A DNA stretch of 64,000 nucleotides from Debaryomyces hansenii CBS767. Taxonomy: Eukaryota; Ascomycota; Pichiomycetes; Serinales; Debaryomycetaceae. Positions 30,071 to 39,515 of this stretch are shown one piece after another (within the stretch, counting starts at the first letter, position 1; every line of letters begins with the position of its first letter). A program made the position numbers and the translations under genes. The stretch covers positions 1,488,001 to 1,552,000 of the forward strand of contig NC_006046.2 in NCBI RefSeq assembly GCF_000006445.2, in the 5' to 3' direction. A model generated the notes under the pieces. That model had not been told where the DNA came from. It saw nothing but the letters and a program-made list of their open reading frames with translations, and searched no databases.

Positions 30071-32068
30071 TTAATGATTAGTACCATAATTTGCTTCATG
30101 GCTTTGCAGTTGATCAAAATTCTGGTTTGAATCTGCCTTAGGCGTATCATTTCGTTCGGTAAATTGATTGGAATTGGTATCGATAGCATTGATGGCTTGA
30201 TTTGGTTCATTAATACGATTTATTTGGTCGACCTTGGTATTAAAAGTTTGTGGTACCGGAAAATTACCCAAATTTTGAACCATTTGGGTTGGTGCGTTAC
30301 CATAGCTTTGAGTTGGTGCGGTATCATAACTTTGAGTTGGTACGCTACCATAGCTTTGATTTAAAACACTGTCATGGCTTTGAATTGGCATGCTACCGTA
30401 GTTTTGATTTTGCATGCTACCATAGTTTTGAGTTAGTTGAATAGGAACATTATGAAAGTTTTGATTTGGCTTTTCGTAAATACCAGATTGCACTGGCAAT
30501 GAAGCTGTGTAAGAAACCGGCATTCCGCCGACAGATCTTTGATAAGATGCAGCTTGTTCTTCATTATTATTTACATGCTCTAATTGATGATCAGGTAACA
30601 AATTTGAAACATCGGGGACATTCGATATATTAGCGTGGTTTTTCTGTTCCAGTGTATAACCAACCGCAGAATCTACTTGTGTAAGAGAATGCTCACTACC
30701 AACGCTTGTTACCGTCATTTGCATTTCCTTGTTTATGTCATTATTTATCTCATTAGTCTTAGTGGCTTCAACTTCATGTTGGACCGGCGCGTCTTCTGAT
30801 TTTATAATCGTCTGGGATTCGATCTCAGGGCTAGCTGTTGTCTTATTCGACTCACCTGTAAGCTTCCTCAACTTTAACCTTTCTTCTCTAGATAATGTAT
30901 TTGTACTCAGCGGAATATCATGATTCGAATTGAACCCTTGATCTTTCATCATTCTTCTTCTTTCCAATCTCTTCTCGCCAGCAACCCTTAATTCTTCTTC
31001 TTCCTGAAGTTTTAATAACCTGAGTTCTTCTTGTCTTTGTTTTTCTTTAGCCTCCAACCTTGAAGATCTTTTTCTAGTCGCCAATAAGTTTGCTAATTGG
31101 AGTTCCTTCCTTCTGTTCGTTAATATCTTTCTCTTCTTGATCTCTGCATTAAAAATAGATTCAAATATCATATCGTCTGCCAAACTGGAATATAACGTTT
31201 TATATTTTTTCTGTTTCCTTTTGCCATAAATATCAAGCAAAAACGAATTGAATTCATAAATATTCTTACTAATTATTTCAAATGAGGTAGACTCAATATC
31301 AAATTGTTCGGATTCAAAGAATTCTTCAGGTACTTCCGGAGCCAATTTTCGTTTCTTTGGAATAGAAAGCTCTGGGAATTTGATAGTTCTTTTGTATAAT
31401 CTTGTATGATCGAAGAGTGAAATATAATCTTCCGTAGTTCCCGCTTTTACTTCTTCAGAATAGAGCGACTGGACTCTTATTAAATCAGAGGACACGTTGT
31501 TTTTGTCTATGTAATTTCTGAAATTTTGGTATTGAGTGATATAAGAGATCAATGTAAATAATATTTCAAATTTGTCTTCAATCAACAAGTTGTCGAATTT
31601 TGGTTCAGGAGTCTCATCTTCATCATCTTCGTTACCAGCTAACGCGGTTTCAAAACCAAACCAAAGTCTAAATATCTTTTCAAAATTATTAATCGAGGAA
31701 CACTTGGAATTTTGCAAGGTTGAGATCAAAGCCAACTTCAACTTATTGATAAATAAAATCGATTCATCAATTGGGGGTGGATAGACCATGTTAAGTAACT
31801 CTATTTCGAAAAGATCAACATCAAAATACTCAGATTGTAATTTTATATAACCTCTGCATTGATATAACCAGTTGACTACGTACAAATATTTATAGCTGGA
31901 TCTTACTTTGTCTAGTACTTCTTCATTTGTATGTTTATTGGTCGGCATGTAAATAGGCTGGAGCTTTAGCAACGCGCTTATTTGATCTTCATTCCCGTAT
32001 GAAAGAGAATTTGCTGGATGATCTGGTACACTAACATTAGGTGTATTTGATTTACTTTTAGAAACCAT
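30071..32068 (-). CDS. DDT/WHIM-like chromatin-associated protein
   Basis: A 665-aa protein not firmly recognised. Residues about 55-125 (YKYLYVVNWLYQCRGYIKL, DVDLFEIELLNM, then FINKLKLALISTL) resemble the DDT-type N-terminal helices of RSF1/CECR2 family remodelling subunits. FDHTRLYKRTIKFPELSIP near residue 220 recalls the WHIM-type part. A basic coiled coil (about 310-390, rich in RKRSSRLEAKEKQRQEEL) follows. The C-terminal third is Gln/Asn/Ser-rich and carries six 8-residue repeats. Taken together this suggests an accessory subunit of an ISWI-type remodeller, but that is inference from patterns. Confidence 0.5.
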   Translation of the reverse strand: MVSKSKSNTPNVSVPDHPANSLSYGNEDQISALLKLQPIYMPTNKHTNEEVLDKVRSSYKYLYVVNWLYQCRGYIKLQSEYFDVDLFEIELLNMVYPPPIDESILFINKLKLALISTLQNSKCSSINNFEKIFRLWFGFETALAGNEDDEDETPEPKFDNLLIEDKFEILFTLISYITQYQNFRNYIDKNNVSSDLIRVQSLYSEEVKAGTTEDYISLFDHTRLYKRTIKFPELSIPKKRKLAPEVPEEFFESEQFDIESTSFEIISKNIYEFNSFLLDIYGKRKQKKYKTLYSSLADDMIFESIFNAEIKKRKILTNRRKELQLANLLATRKRSSRLEAKEKQRQEELRLLKLQEEEELRVAGEKRLERRRMMKDQGFNSNHDIPLSTNTLSREERLKLRKLTGESNKTTASPEIESQTIIKSEDAPVQHEVEATKTNEINNDINKEMQMTVTSVGSEHSLTQVDSAVGYTLEQKNHANISNVPDVSNLLPDHQLEHVNNNEEQAASYQRSVGGMPVSYTASLPVQSGIYEKPNQNFHNVPIQLTQNYGSMQNQNYGSMPIQSHDSVLNQSYGSVPTQSYDTAPTQSYGNAPTQMVQNLGNFPVPQTFNTKVDQINRINEPNQAINAIDTNSNQFTERNDTPKADSNQNFDQLQSHEANYGTNH
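30296..30439 (-). repeat. 24-bp coding minisatellite, six units
   Basis: Six consecutive 24-bp units (starting at 30296, 30320, 30344, 30368, 30392 and 30416) encode degenerate octapeptides of the type QSYGSxPT on the minus strand. Unit phase is kept at exactly eight codons, so copy-number change would stay in frame. The units differ at several positions, so the array is not young. Confidence 0.85.
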
Positions 32069-32543
32069 TTTGATTACGGCAATCTATAACATATTGTTAT
32101 TGAATATTTTGGAGCATTTATTCAACGAAGAAAATACGATTCCTGTATATAATATTATCACCAGTCAACTGCTATGCCTTGACGAATCTAACGTAATATA
32201 TTGTACATTTGAAGTATGGGACATATAACAGAGTAATCTATATAATTGCGGACTGATAGCTGTATTTAGACTCAACGGTGTTACCAGAAGTGTTCAACTT
32301 TCTATTTAATAGACATACAAAAAATTTGGTGTAGATATTCGTTAATCATAATATTACTTCTAAACTTCTCTTTTACTAATACACTAATATATACATATAT
32401 ATATATAGCCAGACCAGCCCTCAGCCAATTACCAGAATTGAATTGTAATTTCTCACCAAAATAATAAATAAATAATAAATAATAAATAGTAACAAGATCA
32501 TAAAGACCATCAAATGGGAGGATCAAAGCATCAACCTAGAAAT
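32069..32543. other. Intergenic region with AT microsatellite
   Basis: 475 bp upstream of the DDT-like gene and downstream of the bHLH gene. It contains a TA-repeat around 32388-32407 and an AATAAATAATAAATA stretch near 32465. No gene seen. Confidence 0.5.
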
Positions 32544-33659
32544 CTATTCCAAATTTAATAATTTTTTTAACCGATCATTTTGACTTTTGATCTTAACCAT
32601 CTCATTAGTAATTTTGGTTAAAGCGGTGTGTTTTGATAAATTTGGTAACCCATCTTTGTTAATTTGCTTTCTTTTTGATTTTCCCTTCGAATTATCGACT
32701 TTCATGTCGGTATAATCGTTGATATTAGTAATAAGACGTAAACATCTTTCATATGCCAATTTGCACAGCTGTCTTCTCTTTTTCTCAGAAAGTGAGTGAT
32801 TGAGGCGTTTTTGTTCAACCGTCAATAACGGCTTGTGGCAAGATCTCTTGCGTTTCTTCGCTCCTGGAGAACCAGCTTGAGGAGTCGATAATTCACTGCT
32901 GAAGGAATCTTGATCTAAATCTTGATCAGAAACGACGTTGAATGAAGTAGATGATTGTCTACTGTCCAAAGGGGTAGGTAATTGGCACACATCTGGAGTT
33001 GTTAAGTTTCTCAACGAAGGATGTTCGAGCGCGTCAACTAATGACTTCTTAGTATTGCTCATGGCTCCCTGGGTATTATGGCCTATCATCTGGGGGTCGC
33101 TAGGGGATATTGAATGCTGGGGTGGTGTTGGCATAGGCATAGCAGGCGCCTTCATGGTATGCAACTCAAAAACGGGGAAATCATGCTGATAGTTCGACTG
33201 ACCATCGTTGTACATATGCATTGGGTTCGAAGACCCGCTCGAGTTAGCCAAGTTGTCTAAAAATTTCTCCAATGCATTGGACTCAGTGTTCGAAAAAAAC
33301 TGGTCAAAATCGTCTCTGGGCTGTGACTCCATCGTCTTCGACGACTCGTGGGCGTATCCTCCTTTCATATCTTCCACCTGTTCGTACTGGCCAATCCCAG
33401 TACAATATTGCTCGTTTAACATCTGCACCTTCTGCAACTGGTCCATTACATTTAATGCCTTTTTCTGTTGTAAGGTCGAGTACATCGTGTATGTCTGCTC
33501 GAAATCCATGTCGTTAAAGTCCATATTTTTATAACTCACTTCAAATATATCACTGTCGTTATCGTCAACCTCTGGTATATCTATTTTGTCAATACCGTAT
33601 ATATGTTCATATGTTTTGTCGCCAATATTACCGAGCTCACCACTATTACTTTGGCTCAT
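32544..33659 (-). CDS. INO2: bHLH transcription activator, Ino2-like
   Basis: A 371-aa protein with a C-terminal bHLH: basic region KRLNHSLSEKKRRQLCK, first helix LAYERCLRLITNI, a long loop of about 30 residues with KSKRKQINKDGLPNLSKH, then helix 2 ALTKITNEMVKIKSQNDRLKKLL. The order and the PKH/SKH-x-LLT..MN start of helix 2 resemble Ino2 (IPKHILLTCVMNDI) more than Ino4. The N-terminus is acidic (VDDNDSDIFEVSYKNMDFNDMDFE), a likely activation domain. Ino2/Ino4 dimers activate phospholipid genes; in Candida the pair is reported at other promoters. An alternative is another bHLH regulator. Its upstream region is very long. Confidence 0.6.
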   Translation of the reverse strand: MSQSNSGELGNIGDKTYEHIYGIDKIDIPEVDDNDSDIFEVSYKNMDFNDMDFEQTYTMYSTLQQKKALNVMDQLQKVQMLNEQYCTGIGQYEQVEDMKGGYAHESSKTMESQPRDDFDQFFSNTESNALEKFLDNLANSSGSSNPMHMYNDGQSNYQHDFPVFELHTMKAPAMPMPTPPQHSISPSDPQMIGHNTQGAMSNTKKSLVDALEHPSLRNLTTPDVCQLPTPLDSRQSSTSFNVVSDQDLDQDSFSSELSTPQAGSPGAKKRKRSCHKPLLTVEQKRLNHSLSEKKRRQLCKLAYERCLRLITNINDYTDMKVDNSKGKSKRKQINKDGLPNLSKHTALTKITNEMVKIKSQNDRLKKLLNLE

Positions 33660-35231
33660 CTCGACATATGAAGATTTCCCTTTATATTTATATATTTTCC
33701 CGACGGTTACCTGACTTATGTAAAGACCTAAAATTAAACTCTTGTTTCCAATTTGTGCATACTACCCACTTGTGTGCTGGAATGGTTTAAACTAGTTAAC
33801 ATAGTTAAGAATCGCATTGGAAAAATTTTGTACAGGTTTCGACGGATTTAACGGCCTTTGTCCCCTCTGGTTAATCGGTTAACTTAGGACGGATTTAATG
33901 CATACTCTATTATTAAAAGCTAAATCTTGCGCATAATGTTGCATAATATAGGCTCTAACCGGAGTTTCTGAATTGTCTATATGCGTAATAGGGGCACTGC
34001 ATGATGATCGGATTGATGGACATTGCCTAAACGGAAAATCTCACCACAGGCGACCGCGTTGAAGTGTTCTTTTACATGTCGCGCGGCCCTAAAGGAGGGA
34101 CATAACCTGTAAATTGACCAAGGGCCTCGGTTGAAACCAAGAAGGATTAACTTTAGGCAATAGAAGTTACGGTAAATGTACGCGGGCTGCAAATGTCGGG
34201 CCCACGGAAGCATCAGTAGGGAATCTTCTAATACGATGAATCGAGAGGAAATTTGGGGTAATCAGAGATAGGGTTATAGCGGGTCCGAAGTAAGCAGAAG
34301 GAAGACAGATGATAATAGGCCAATTTGACTAGTTCCTAACGAATCTCGTAACAAGAATCGTTTGAAACAAGGTCAGATGGAACGTCAATCTGGCGCGATG
34401 TGTAACGTGAGGCGAAGCGGGGGATATTTTGCGGCAAAAGGGTTGAAATGTCTAATGGTGGGGGTAGGGTAGGCGAAGAGAACGTAAGCGCATCAAATAG
34501 TTTTTGTTTCTATGCAATAGCAAGGCATGAATGTTACAAATACGGCAGCAGAAGTAGGGTAAATGTGGTAGCGACGGAGTTACCTTATGGGGCTAAAATA
34601 AAGATGTAGGCAAACCGCAAAATATTGTTTTGTTGCTGACATCACCTCTAGACGATTGAAGATTGCGAACTTAGTGAAACAACTGGCCGGAGTTGATTAG
34701 ATTAACCAAATAAGGATACTGCAAGCAAAGTTGGGGTACTTCTGTTCGTTTATTTTTTTGATGTAAGAACAGGCTTAGAAGGCTCGGTGCGCGATAACCT
34801 GCAAAAATATGGTATGGAAAAATTGGAGGCCTCGGTCGTTCAAATAGAATACTAGGGATCTTGATCATAATTCCTTTAGGCCGCAGAAAACTCGGGGTAC
34901 ATCAATTGCAGGCCTGAGTGCCACCTTCGTACAGACATCGTCCTTTCTGATTGCATGGAGATATACTGAATAGGCTTTCACTAATGTCTTTGCTGCTAGT
35001 GGGTAATGGCTGTTTATCTTGCATAAAGAAAAAAATCTCATTGGTAATTACACAAAAGTGGTCCTCGGAGTATTATGCTAGCCAATACAACACCCTCGTA
35101 TGACTATAAAAGATTACAATGATTGCAATTATCTATGGTATTTAAATATACATCGTTTAGTATGTAAACTTTTAAACTATATATCCAATAATTGTTAGGA
35201 CATATCTATCTATACCTATCTTCAGTTGTTT
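33660..35231. promoter_or_regulatory. 1.57-kb G-skewed upstream region of the INO2-like gene
   Basis: Because the gene to the right ends at 35232, the whole interval lies upstream of the bHLH gene. The + strand is strongly G- and purine-rich from about 33.98 to 34.7 kb: in four 60-base rows (from 34201, 34261, 34381 and 34441) I count 82 G against 33 C. CCTCGG, the FarA/Ctf1-type core, occurs three times (34125-34130, 34830-34835, 35063-35068). No frame longer than 80 codons looks coding. It could be a compound promoter or contain an unrecognised non-coding RNA gene. Confidence 0.5.
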
Positions 35232-35579
35232 TCAAAATTTCAAATACAATGGGTCCTTTACTTCAACTTGACACAGCTTCTTAATTGCCACGTCTAGGTT
35301 ATCTATCTCGTCAACAATTTTCAACTTTTCTTTATCACTCATAACCACTGGATAGTCTGTCTGATCAAAGCTGTTCTTATTCAAAAATGTAGAAACATCA
35401 ATTAAATTGTCGTTTAATTCGTTGACTATAACGTTCAATTCGTTCTGGCGTTGTTGCTGTTTTAAAAGCTCTTCTTGGTAATTTTCATCGCTATATATAC
35501 CATGACCTAGTAATGATGTGGTTTCATTAATTTCATCGTCATCGTAGTCACCTCTTAAACATGAAAGACAAACCCCCAT
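35232..35579 (-). CDS. MEH1: Lipid-anchored EGO (Ragulator-like) complex subunit
   Basis: A 115-aa protein starting MGVCLSCLRG, with a myristoylation Gly and palmitoylatable Cys, as in Ego1/Meh1 and LAMTOR1. An acidic, DETTSLLG segment (an LL sorting-like motif) and two predicted helices (YQEELLKQQQRQNELNVIVNE and KLKIVDEIDNLDVAIKKL) follow. Ego1 anchors the Gtr1-Gtr2 GTPases to the vacuole for TORC1 amino-acid signalling. The size is below S. cerevisiae Ego1 (184 aa) but close to that of other yeasts. The lipid anchor and helix pattern carry the call. Confidence 0.72.
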   Translation of the reverse strand: MGVCLSCLRGDYDDDEINETTSLLGHGIYSDENYQEELLKQQQRQNELNVIVNELNDNLIDVSTFLNKNSFDQTDYPVVMSDKEKLKIVDEIDNLDVAIKKLCQVEVKDPLYLKF

Positions 35580-35919
35580 GTTTGCTCATACTAACTAATT
35601 AATGGGTTCTTCTTATCGTTCGAATTTTATTCAATAAAATTTGTTTGGTAAACGCACGACAAGGGCATTAACGGCATATCAAAATCTACTTACGAGTCTA
35701 CGTAAGATACCACACATAACTTCGTATATCTATACGAAAAGCCACAAAGAATCAAGTGTATATTACAGCTACTACTACTGGATAGCATTCCTAGGTTGAA
35801 ATATAGAATCATATAATTCGATCCCATAATAGATACAGTTCTTCATATTTAGCACGTGACCTTATCATATATTATTCAATGTATCCCTTACTATCAATCA
35901 TAGTTTGGAGTCAATAATC
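35580..35919. promoter_or_regulatory. Divergent MEH1 / AMMECR1 promoter with CACGTG
   Basis: 340 bp between divergent starts. A CACGTG box at 35853-35858 (AGCACGTGACC) lies 62 bp before the AMMECR1 ATG. A TACTAAC at 35587 is on the strand opposite to MEH1 and so is not its branch point. Confidence 0.4.
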
Positions 35920-36546
35920 ATGTCGAAATCGTTGTGTTGTTTAGCATTTGAATCCTTATATAACAAGTTATTTACTGACTCTCCACGTATCTCTTATGAT
36001 AAGTTTAAAAGCATAATTCATTCGAATGCTGAGTTGCCTCTTAAAGCTCCACTATTCATCACATGGAATAAGAATGAACAGTTGAGAGGATGCATTGGGA
36101 CTTTTCAACCATTACCGATAGAATCTGGTACAAAAAGATTTTCTCTCACATCATCATTACAAGATCCAAGATTTCCCCCAATTGGCAAACTGGAATTCAA
36201 TCTGTTATCAGTTTCAGTAACACTCTTAGACAATTTTGAACCAGCTAAAGAATGGGATGACTGGACAGTAGGTGATCATGGATTGAAGGTCAACTTCAAT
36301 AAGGATGGTGAAATGTACCTGGGGACTTTCTTGCCTAGTGTTGCGGTTGAACAAGAATGGGATAAAATTACCACGCTTGCCTATCTTTTAAAGAAAGCTG
36401 ATTATACGGGAGTTCTGAAATCAAAGACTACCGAGTTCTATCAAACAGGTATTGATGAAGGGTGGTTGGAATTAGTTAGATACGAGGGGGTAAAGGAATG
36501 CTTAGATTACAATGAATTTATGGAACTTAGAAATTCGATTAAATAA
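35920..36546 (+). CDS. AMMECR1-domain protein
   Basis: A 208-aa protein made of a single AMMECR1 domain (human AMMECR1, S. cerevisiae YOR289W). The signature LRGCIGTFQPLP is present near residue 51, along with SLQDPRFPPI and LPSVAVEQEWDKITTLAYLLKKA. The domain is widespread in all kingdoms; its biochemical role is unsettled, with some radical or protein-modification links proposed. The start is the ATG at 35920; codons upstream lack an ATG. CTG occurs twice in GKLEFNLLS, so those residues are probably Ser. Confidence 0.92.
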   Translation: MSKSLCCLAFESLYNKLFTDSPRISYDKFKSIIHSNAELPLKAPLFITWNKNEQLRGCIGTFQPLPIESGTKRFSLTSSLQDPRFPPIGKLEFNLLSVSVTLLDNFEPAKEWDDWTVGDHGLKVNFNKDGEMYLGTFLPSVAVEQEWDKITTLAYLLKKADYTGVLKSKTTEFYQTGIDEGWLELVRYEGVKECLDYNEFMELRNSIK

Positions 36547-36572
36547 TATGGTATAGTAAATATATAAGAGAT

Positions 36573-37451
36573 TCAAGGATAATTCTTGAAAATGTGAACT
36601 AAACTGTATAAGAAGCTGCCACTCAATACAGGGATTGTAAAATTATCATCCATACCCCATAAGTCGATAAACTCTGAGATGCTAGAAATAAATCCACACG
36701 CTATTGCGAAACAATGAATATTTAATGATGATGTTTCAGGGCTCCACATAATATCATTTGGTAAATCAACCAAATGATGATATTTGGGAATCATAAACAT
36801 ATACATTAAATAGCAACAACCTACCCCTGTAGCAAAACTTGCCAAGCTTCCTGCTAATGATTTGTTGGTGCTCAATTTTGGAGTATATTTTCCAAACTCT
36901 CTACCAAAAAGAGATGCAGAGGTATCACCCCAACTTAATAATAAATTGCACATTAAACATATATCCTTCGGCAATAACGAAGAAGTGATAATTATTCCAA
37001 TTAGGAAGAAAAGAATTCCGTTGTAGCTGTTTTTCTCGCTTTCTCTCATCATGGAAGAATATAATTTTATCAATTTGTCGTTTACGCTTGGTACTCTAAA
37101 CCTAATAAAATCTTGGAAGAAACATGTAATAGCCATTATAAGCATAGGGAAAACTAATTGACGTTGATTATATCCATTTACATACAACCAAAGAGTAAAA
37201 ATACCGGTGAATGAATGAAATGTTTTCCTTGGTATTTCATGTTTCCTAATAAACGATTCTTCGTTGGCTTGTTCTTGAATAAATATACCTTCCTCATTAG
37301 CATACTCGATTATTTCTTCCCCTTCACTATCTTCTGAGTTATCAATTTCTAAATTGGTACTCTTTATATTATAGGATGTCTTCCCATGCTTCGAATATTT
37401 ATGTCTAAATTGAATATCTGTTGTAACTGGTGCCACGCTAGTCGTTATCAT
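36573..37451 (-). CDS. DGK1: CTP-dependent diacylglycerol kinase (Dgk1-like), paralogue A
   Basis: A 292-aa multispanning ER/nuclear-envelope protein that makes phosphatidate from diacylglycerol using CTP. After an acidic N-terminus comes the conserved EIPRKTFHSFTGIFTLWLY motif and several membrane segments with LLSWGDTSASLFGREFGKYTP and the GSLASF motif of the CTP-transferase fold. Length matches S. cerevisiae Dgk1 (290 aa). A second paralogue lies 2 kb to the right on the same strand. Which of the two is the functional Dgk1 cannot be told here. Confidence 0.86.
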   Translation of the reverse strand: MITTSVAPVTTDIQFRHKYSKHGKTSYNIKSTNLEIDNSEDSEGEEIIEYANEEGIFIQEQANEESFIRKHEIPRKTFHSFTGIFTLWLYVNGYNQRQLVFPMLIMAITCFFQDFIRFRVPSVNDKLIKLYSSMMRESEKNSYNGILFFLIGIIITSSLLPKDICLMCNLLLSWGDTSASLFGREFGKYTPKLSTNKSLAGSLASFATGVGCCYLMYMFMIPKYHHLVDLPNDIMWSPETSSLNIHCFAIACGFISSISEFIDLWGMDDNFTIPVLSGSFLYSLVHIFKNYP

Positions 37452-37956
37452 TTTGATGTCTGGAATAATCCAATGTACCCATACTAAAAGTTATGATGTA
37501 CGGGACCTTTTATACTTATAGTATTTTTCACGTTCACCTAATTGTTTCGTTTATATCTTCTGCATATGTCTATTATACTTCCTTTATCAATTGAATATCT
37601 CCGCATAGCTGCGAACTAACATACGCATTGTATTTTCGTGCACATTTTCTTCACATTTTCTTCTAATACGCTTCTAATATTCTTCTATAGAATTTACATT
37701 GTGCTATTTAGAATCCCATCCTTAAGCATATATTCTGGTGTCTGTCTTTGCCTAATAGAAATAATCGATCTGGGCTTCTATTACTTGTAGCTTTGATCAT
37801 AATCTTTTATCATCAATAAAGAAAAATGTGCACGATAGGTGGGGAGCAAAATGCCAAGCACTTCAAACTTTAGCCTTGCATATGGAACATTCCTCAAAAA
37901 GGGATCAATTAGCTTGCTACAGGAGTATAACTATAGAAATATTCTAATCAAAAAGA
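37452..37956. other. Non-coding interval upstream of tRNA-Gly
   Basis: 505 bp of AT-rich sequence with no gene, and no LTR-like block was seen, unlike the tRNA-Asp region. Confidence 0.4.
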
Positions 37957-38027
37957 GCGCAAATGGTTTAGTGGTAAAATCCAACGTTGCCATCGTTGGG
38001 CCCCCGGTTCGATTCCGGGTTTGCGCA
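37957..38027 (+). tRNA. tRNA-Gly (GCC)
   Basis: 71 nt, no intron. Acceptor stem GCGCAAA/TTTGCGC, discriminator A; box A TGGTTTAGTGG; anticodon loop TTGCCAT with GCC; box B GGTTCGATTCC in the T-arm. A T-run (TTTTTTTT) follows directly. Confidence 0.96.
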
Positions 38028-38196
38028 ATTTTTTTTCATACTCAAAAAACTTTTTTCGGATTTATGTTGCGGATAAGTGAATAGCCCCGATCGCCCCACA
38101 TATTTTTCAAAATACTATATATATAGGCTTCCTAGTAATCAAATGATAGTTGGTAACGAAATGTGTTCAAGTTCTTAAGTTGTTGAGATAATTAAA

Positions 38197-39408
38197 ATGT
38201 CAGCTGCTAGTTTATTAAAAAAGAAGGGGTCAGATATCGTTGTCTTATCAGCCTTAAGATCACCTGTTACAAGATGTGTTAAAGGCGGAAATGCTAAAAT
38301 GTACCCAGAAGAGTTGTTATATCAGATCTTGAAAGGCTCTGTCGATAGATGTAATATTAACCCAGAATTGATTGATGATATCTTAATTGGTACGGTCTTG
38401 CAAACTTTAGGTGGACAGAAAGCGTCGGCTCTTGCAGTGAAATCTGCAGGTTTCCCAATCAAGACTACCGTAAATACGGTTAATCGTCAATGTGCTTCTT
38501 CTGCTCAGGCTTTATCATACAGTGCAGGCTCAATTTTGACTGGTGAAAATCAGTTTGCAATTGCAGCCGGTGTCGAATCAATGACGCATGATTATTTCCC
38601 TCACAGAGGTATCCCAACAAGGATTTATCAACCATTCAAAGATGAGGCAAGCTCAGAAGCTCAAAATGTGTTGATGCCTATGGGTATTACCAGTGAAAAC
38701 GTTGCTAAAAAATTTGGTATTTCAAGGGAAGACCAGGATGCCTTTGCTCTTCAATCACACTTAAAGGCAAATAAGGCCACTGAATCTGGTCATTTCTTAA
38801 ACGAGATTATACCTATTAAAGCTAGAACTAATAACGAAGATGAACCTTTAAACATAGTAGAAGTCTCGAAAGATGATGGGGTTCGCGGAGGTTCTACTTT
38901 AGAAAAATTAGCATCTTTAAAGCCAGTTTTTGCGGAAGACGGTACTACCACAGCTGGTAATTCATCTCAAATCTCCGATGGAGCATCTGCTGTCATTATT
39001 ACCACAAGGGACAACGCAGAAAAGATTGGAGTTAAACCAATTGCAAGATTTGTTGGCTCGTCCGTTGCTGGTGTTCCATCTGATTTAATGGGGATTGGTC
39101 CTTCTGCAGCAGTTCCTCAATTATTAAACAGATTGAAGGTAGATATCAACGATATCGATATTTTCGAATTAAATGAAGCATTCGCCTCTCAATCTCTTTA
39201 TTGTATTAACAAATTGGGTATTAATCACGATAAAGTTAACCCATATGGTGGTGCTATTGCAATTGGTCATCCATTAGGAGCTACTGGGGGAAGAGTTATT
39301 TCAACTTTATTGAATGGCTTAAGAGCGCAGAATAAAGAATTAGGGGTAATTTCCATGTGCACCTCAACCGGTCAAGGTTATGCCGCCTTGTTCGCTAATG
39401 AAGCTTAA
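38197..39408 (+). CDS. Thiolase (3-ketoacyl-CoA thiolase / acetyl-CoA acetyltransferase)
   Basis: A 403-aa thiolase carrying out the last beta-oxidation step or acetoacetyl-CoA turnover. The nucleophile Cys lies in NRQCASSAQAL, the GHPLGATGGR motif holds the catalytic His, and SMCTSTGQG holds the second Cys. NEAFASQSLYCINKLG is also typical. It resembles Pot1/Fox3 but CASSAQ replaces the usual CSSGL. There is no clear PTS2 in the first 25 residues (LLKKKGSDIVVLSA lacks the Hx or Qx end) and no PTS1 (it ends FANEA), so its compartment is uncertain. It lies between two DGK1 paralogues, 170 bp after tRNA-Gly. Confidence 0.88.
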   Translation: MSAASLLKKKGSDIVVLSALRSPVTRCVKGGNAKMYPEELLYQILKGSVDRCNINPELIDDILIGTVLQTLGGQKASALAVKSAGFPIKTTVNTVNRQCASSAQALSYSAGSILTGENQFAIAAGVESMTHDYFPHRGIPTRIYQPFKDEASSEAQNVLMPMGITSENVAKKFGISREDQDAFALQSHLKANKATESGHFLNEIIPIKARTNNEDEPLNIVEVSKDDGVRGGSTLEKLASLKPVFAEDGTTTAGNSSQISDGASAVIITTRDNAEKIGVKPIARFVGSSVAGVPSDLMGIGPSAAVPQLLNRLKVDINDIDIFELNEAFASQSLYCINKLGINHDKVNPYGGAIAIGHPLGATGGRVISTLLNGLRAQNKELGVISMCTSTGQGYAALFANEA

Positions 39409-39515
39409 TATATATAGATAATATCATTATTACGTAAAAAAGGTAAATATATAACAATTATAGAAGATGAAAAAGAAGTTTAGTAGAAATTCAATGAGAA
39501 GTCAGCGTTAATCAA

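Noticed and set aside
33977..34213. 78-codon minus-strand frame in the INO2-like upstream region
   Set aside because: Short, no motif, and inside a G-skewed non-coding stretch.
37839..38084. 81-codon frame across the tRNA-Gly gene
   Set aside because: It overlaps the whole tRNA, so translation is coincidental.
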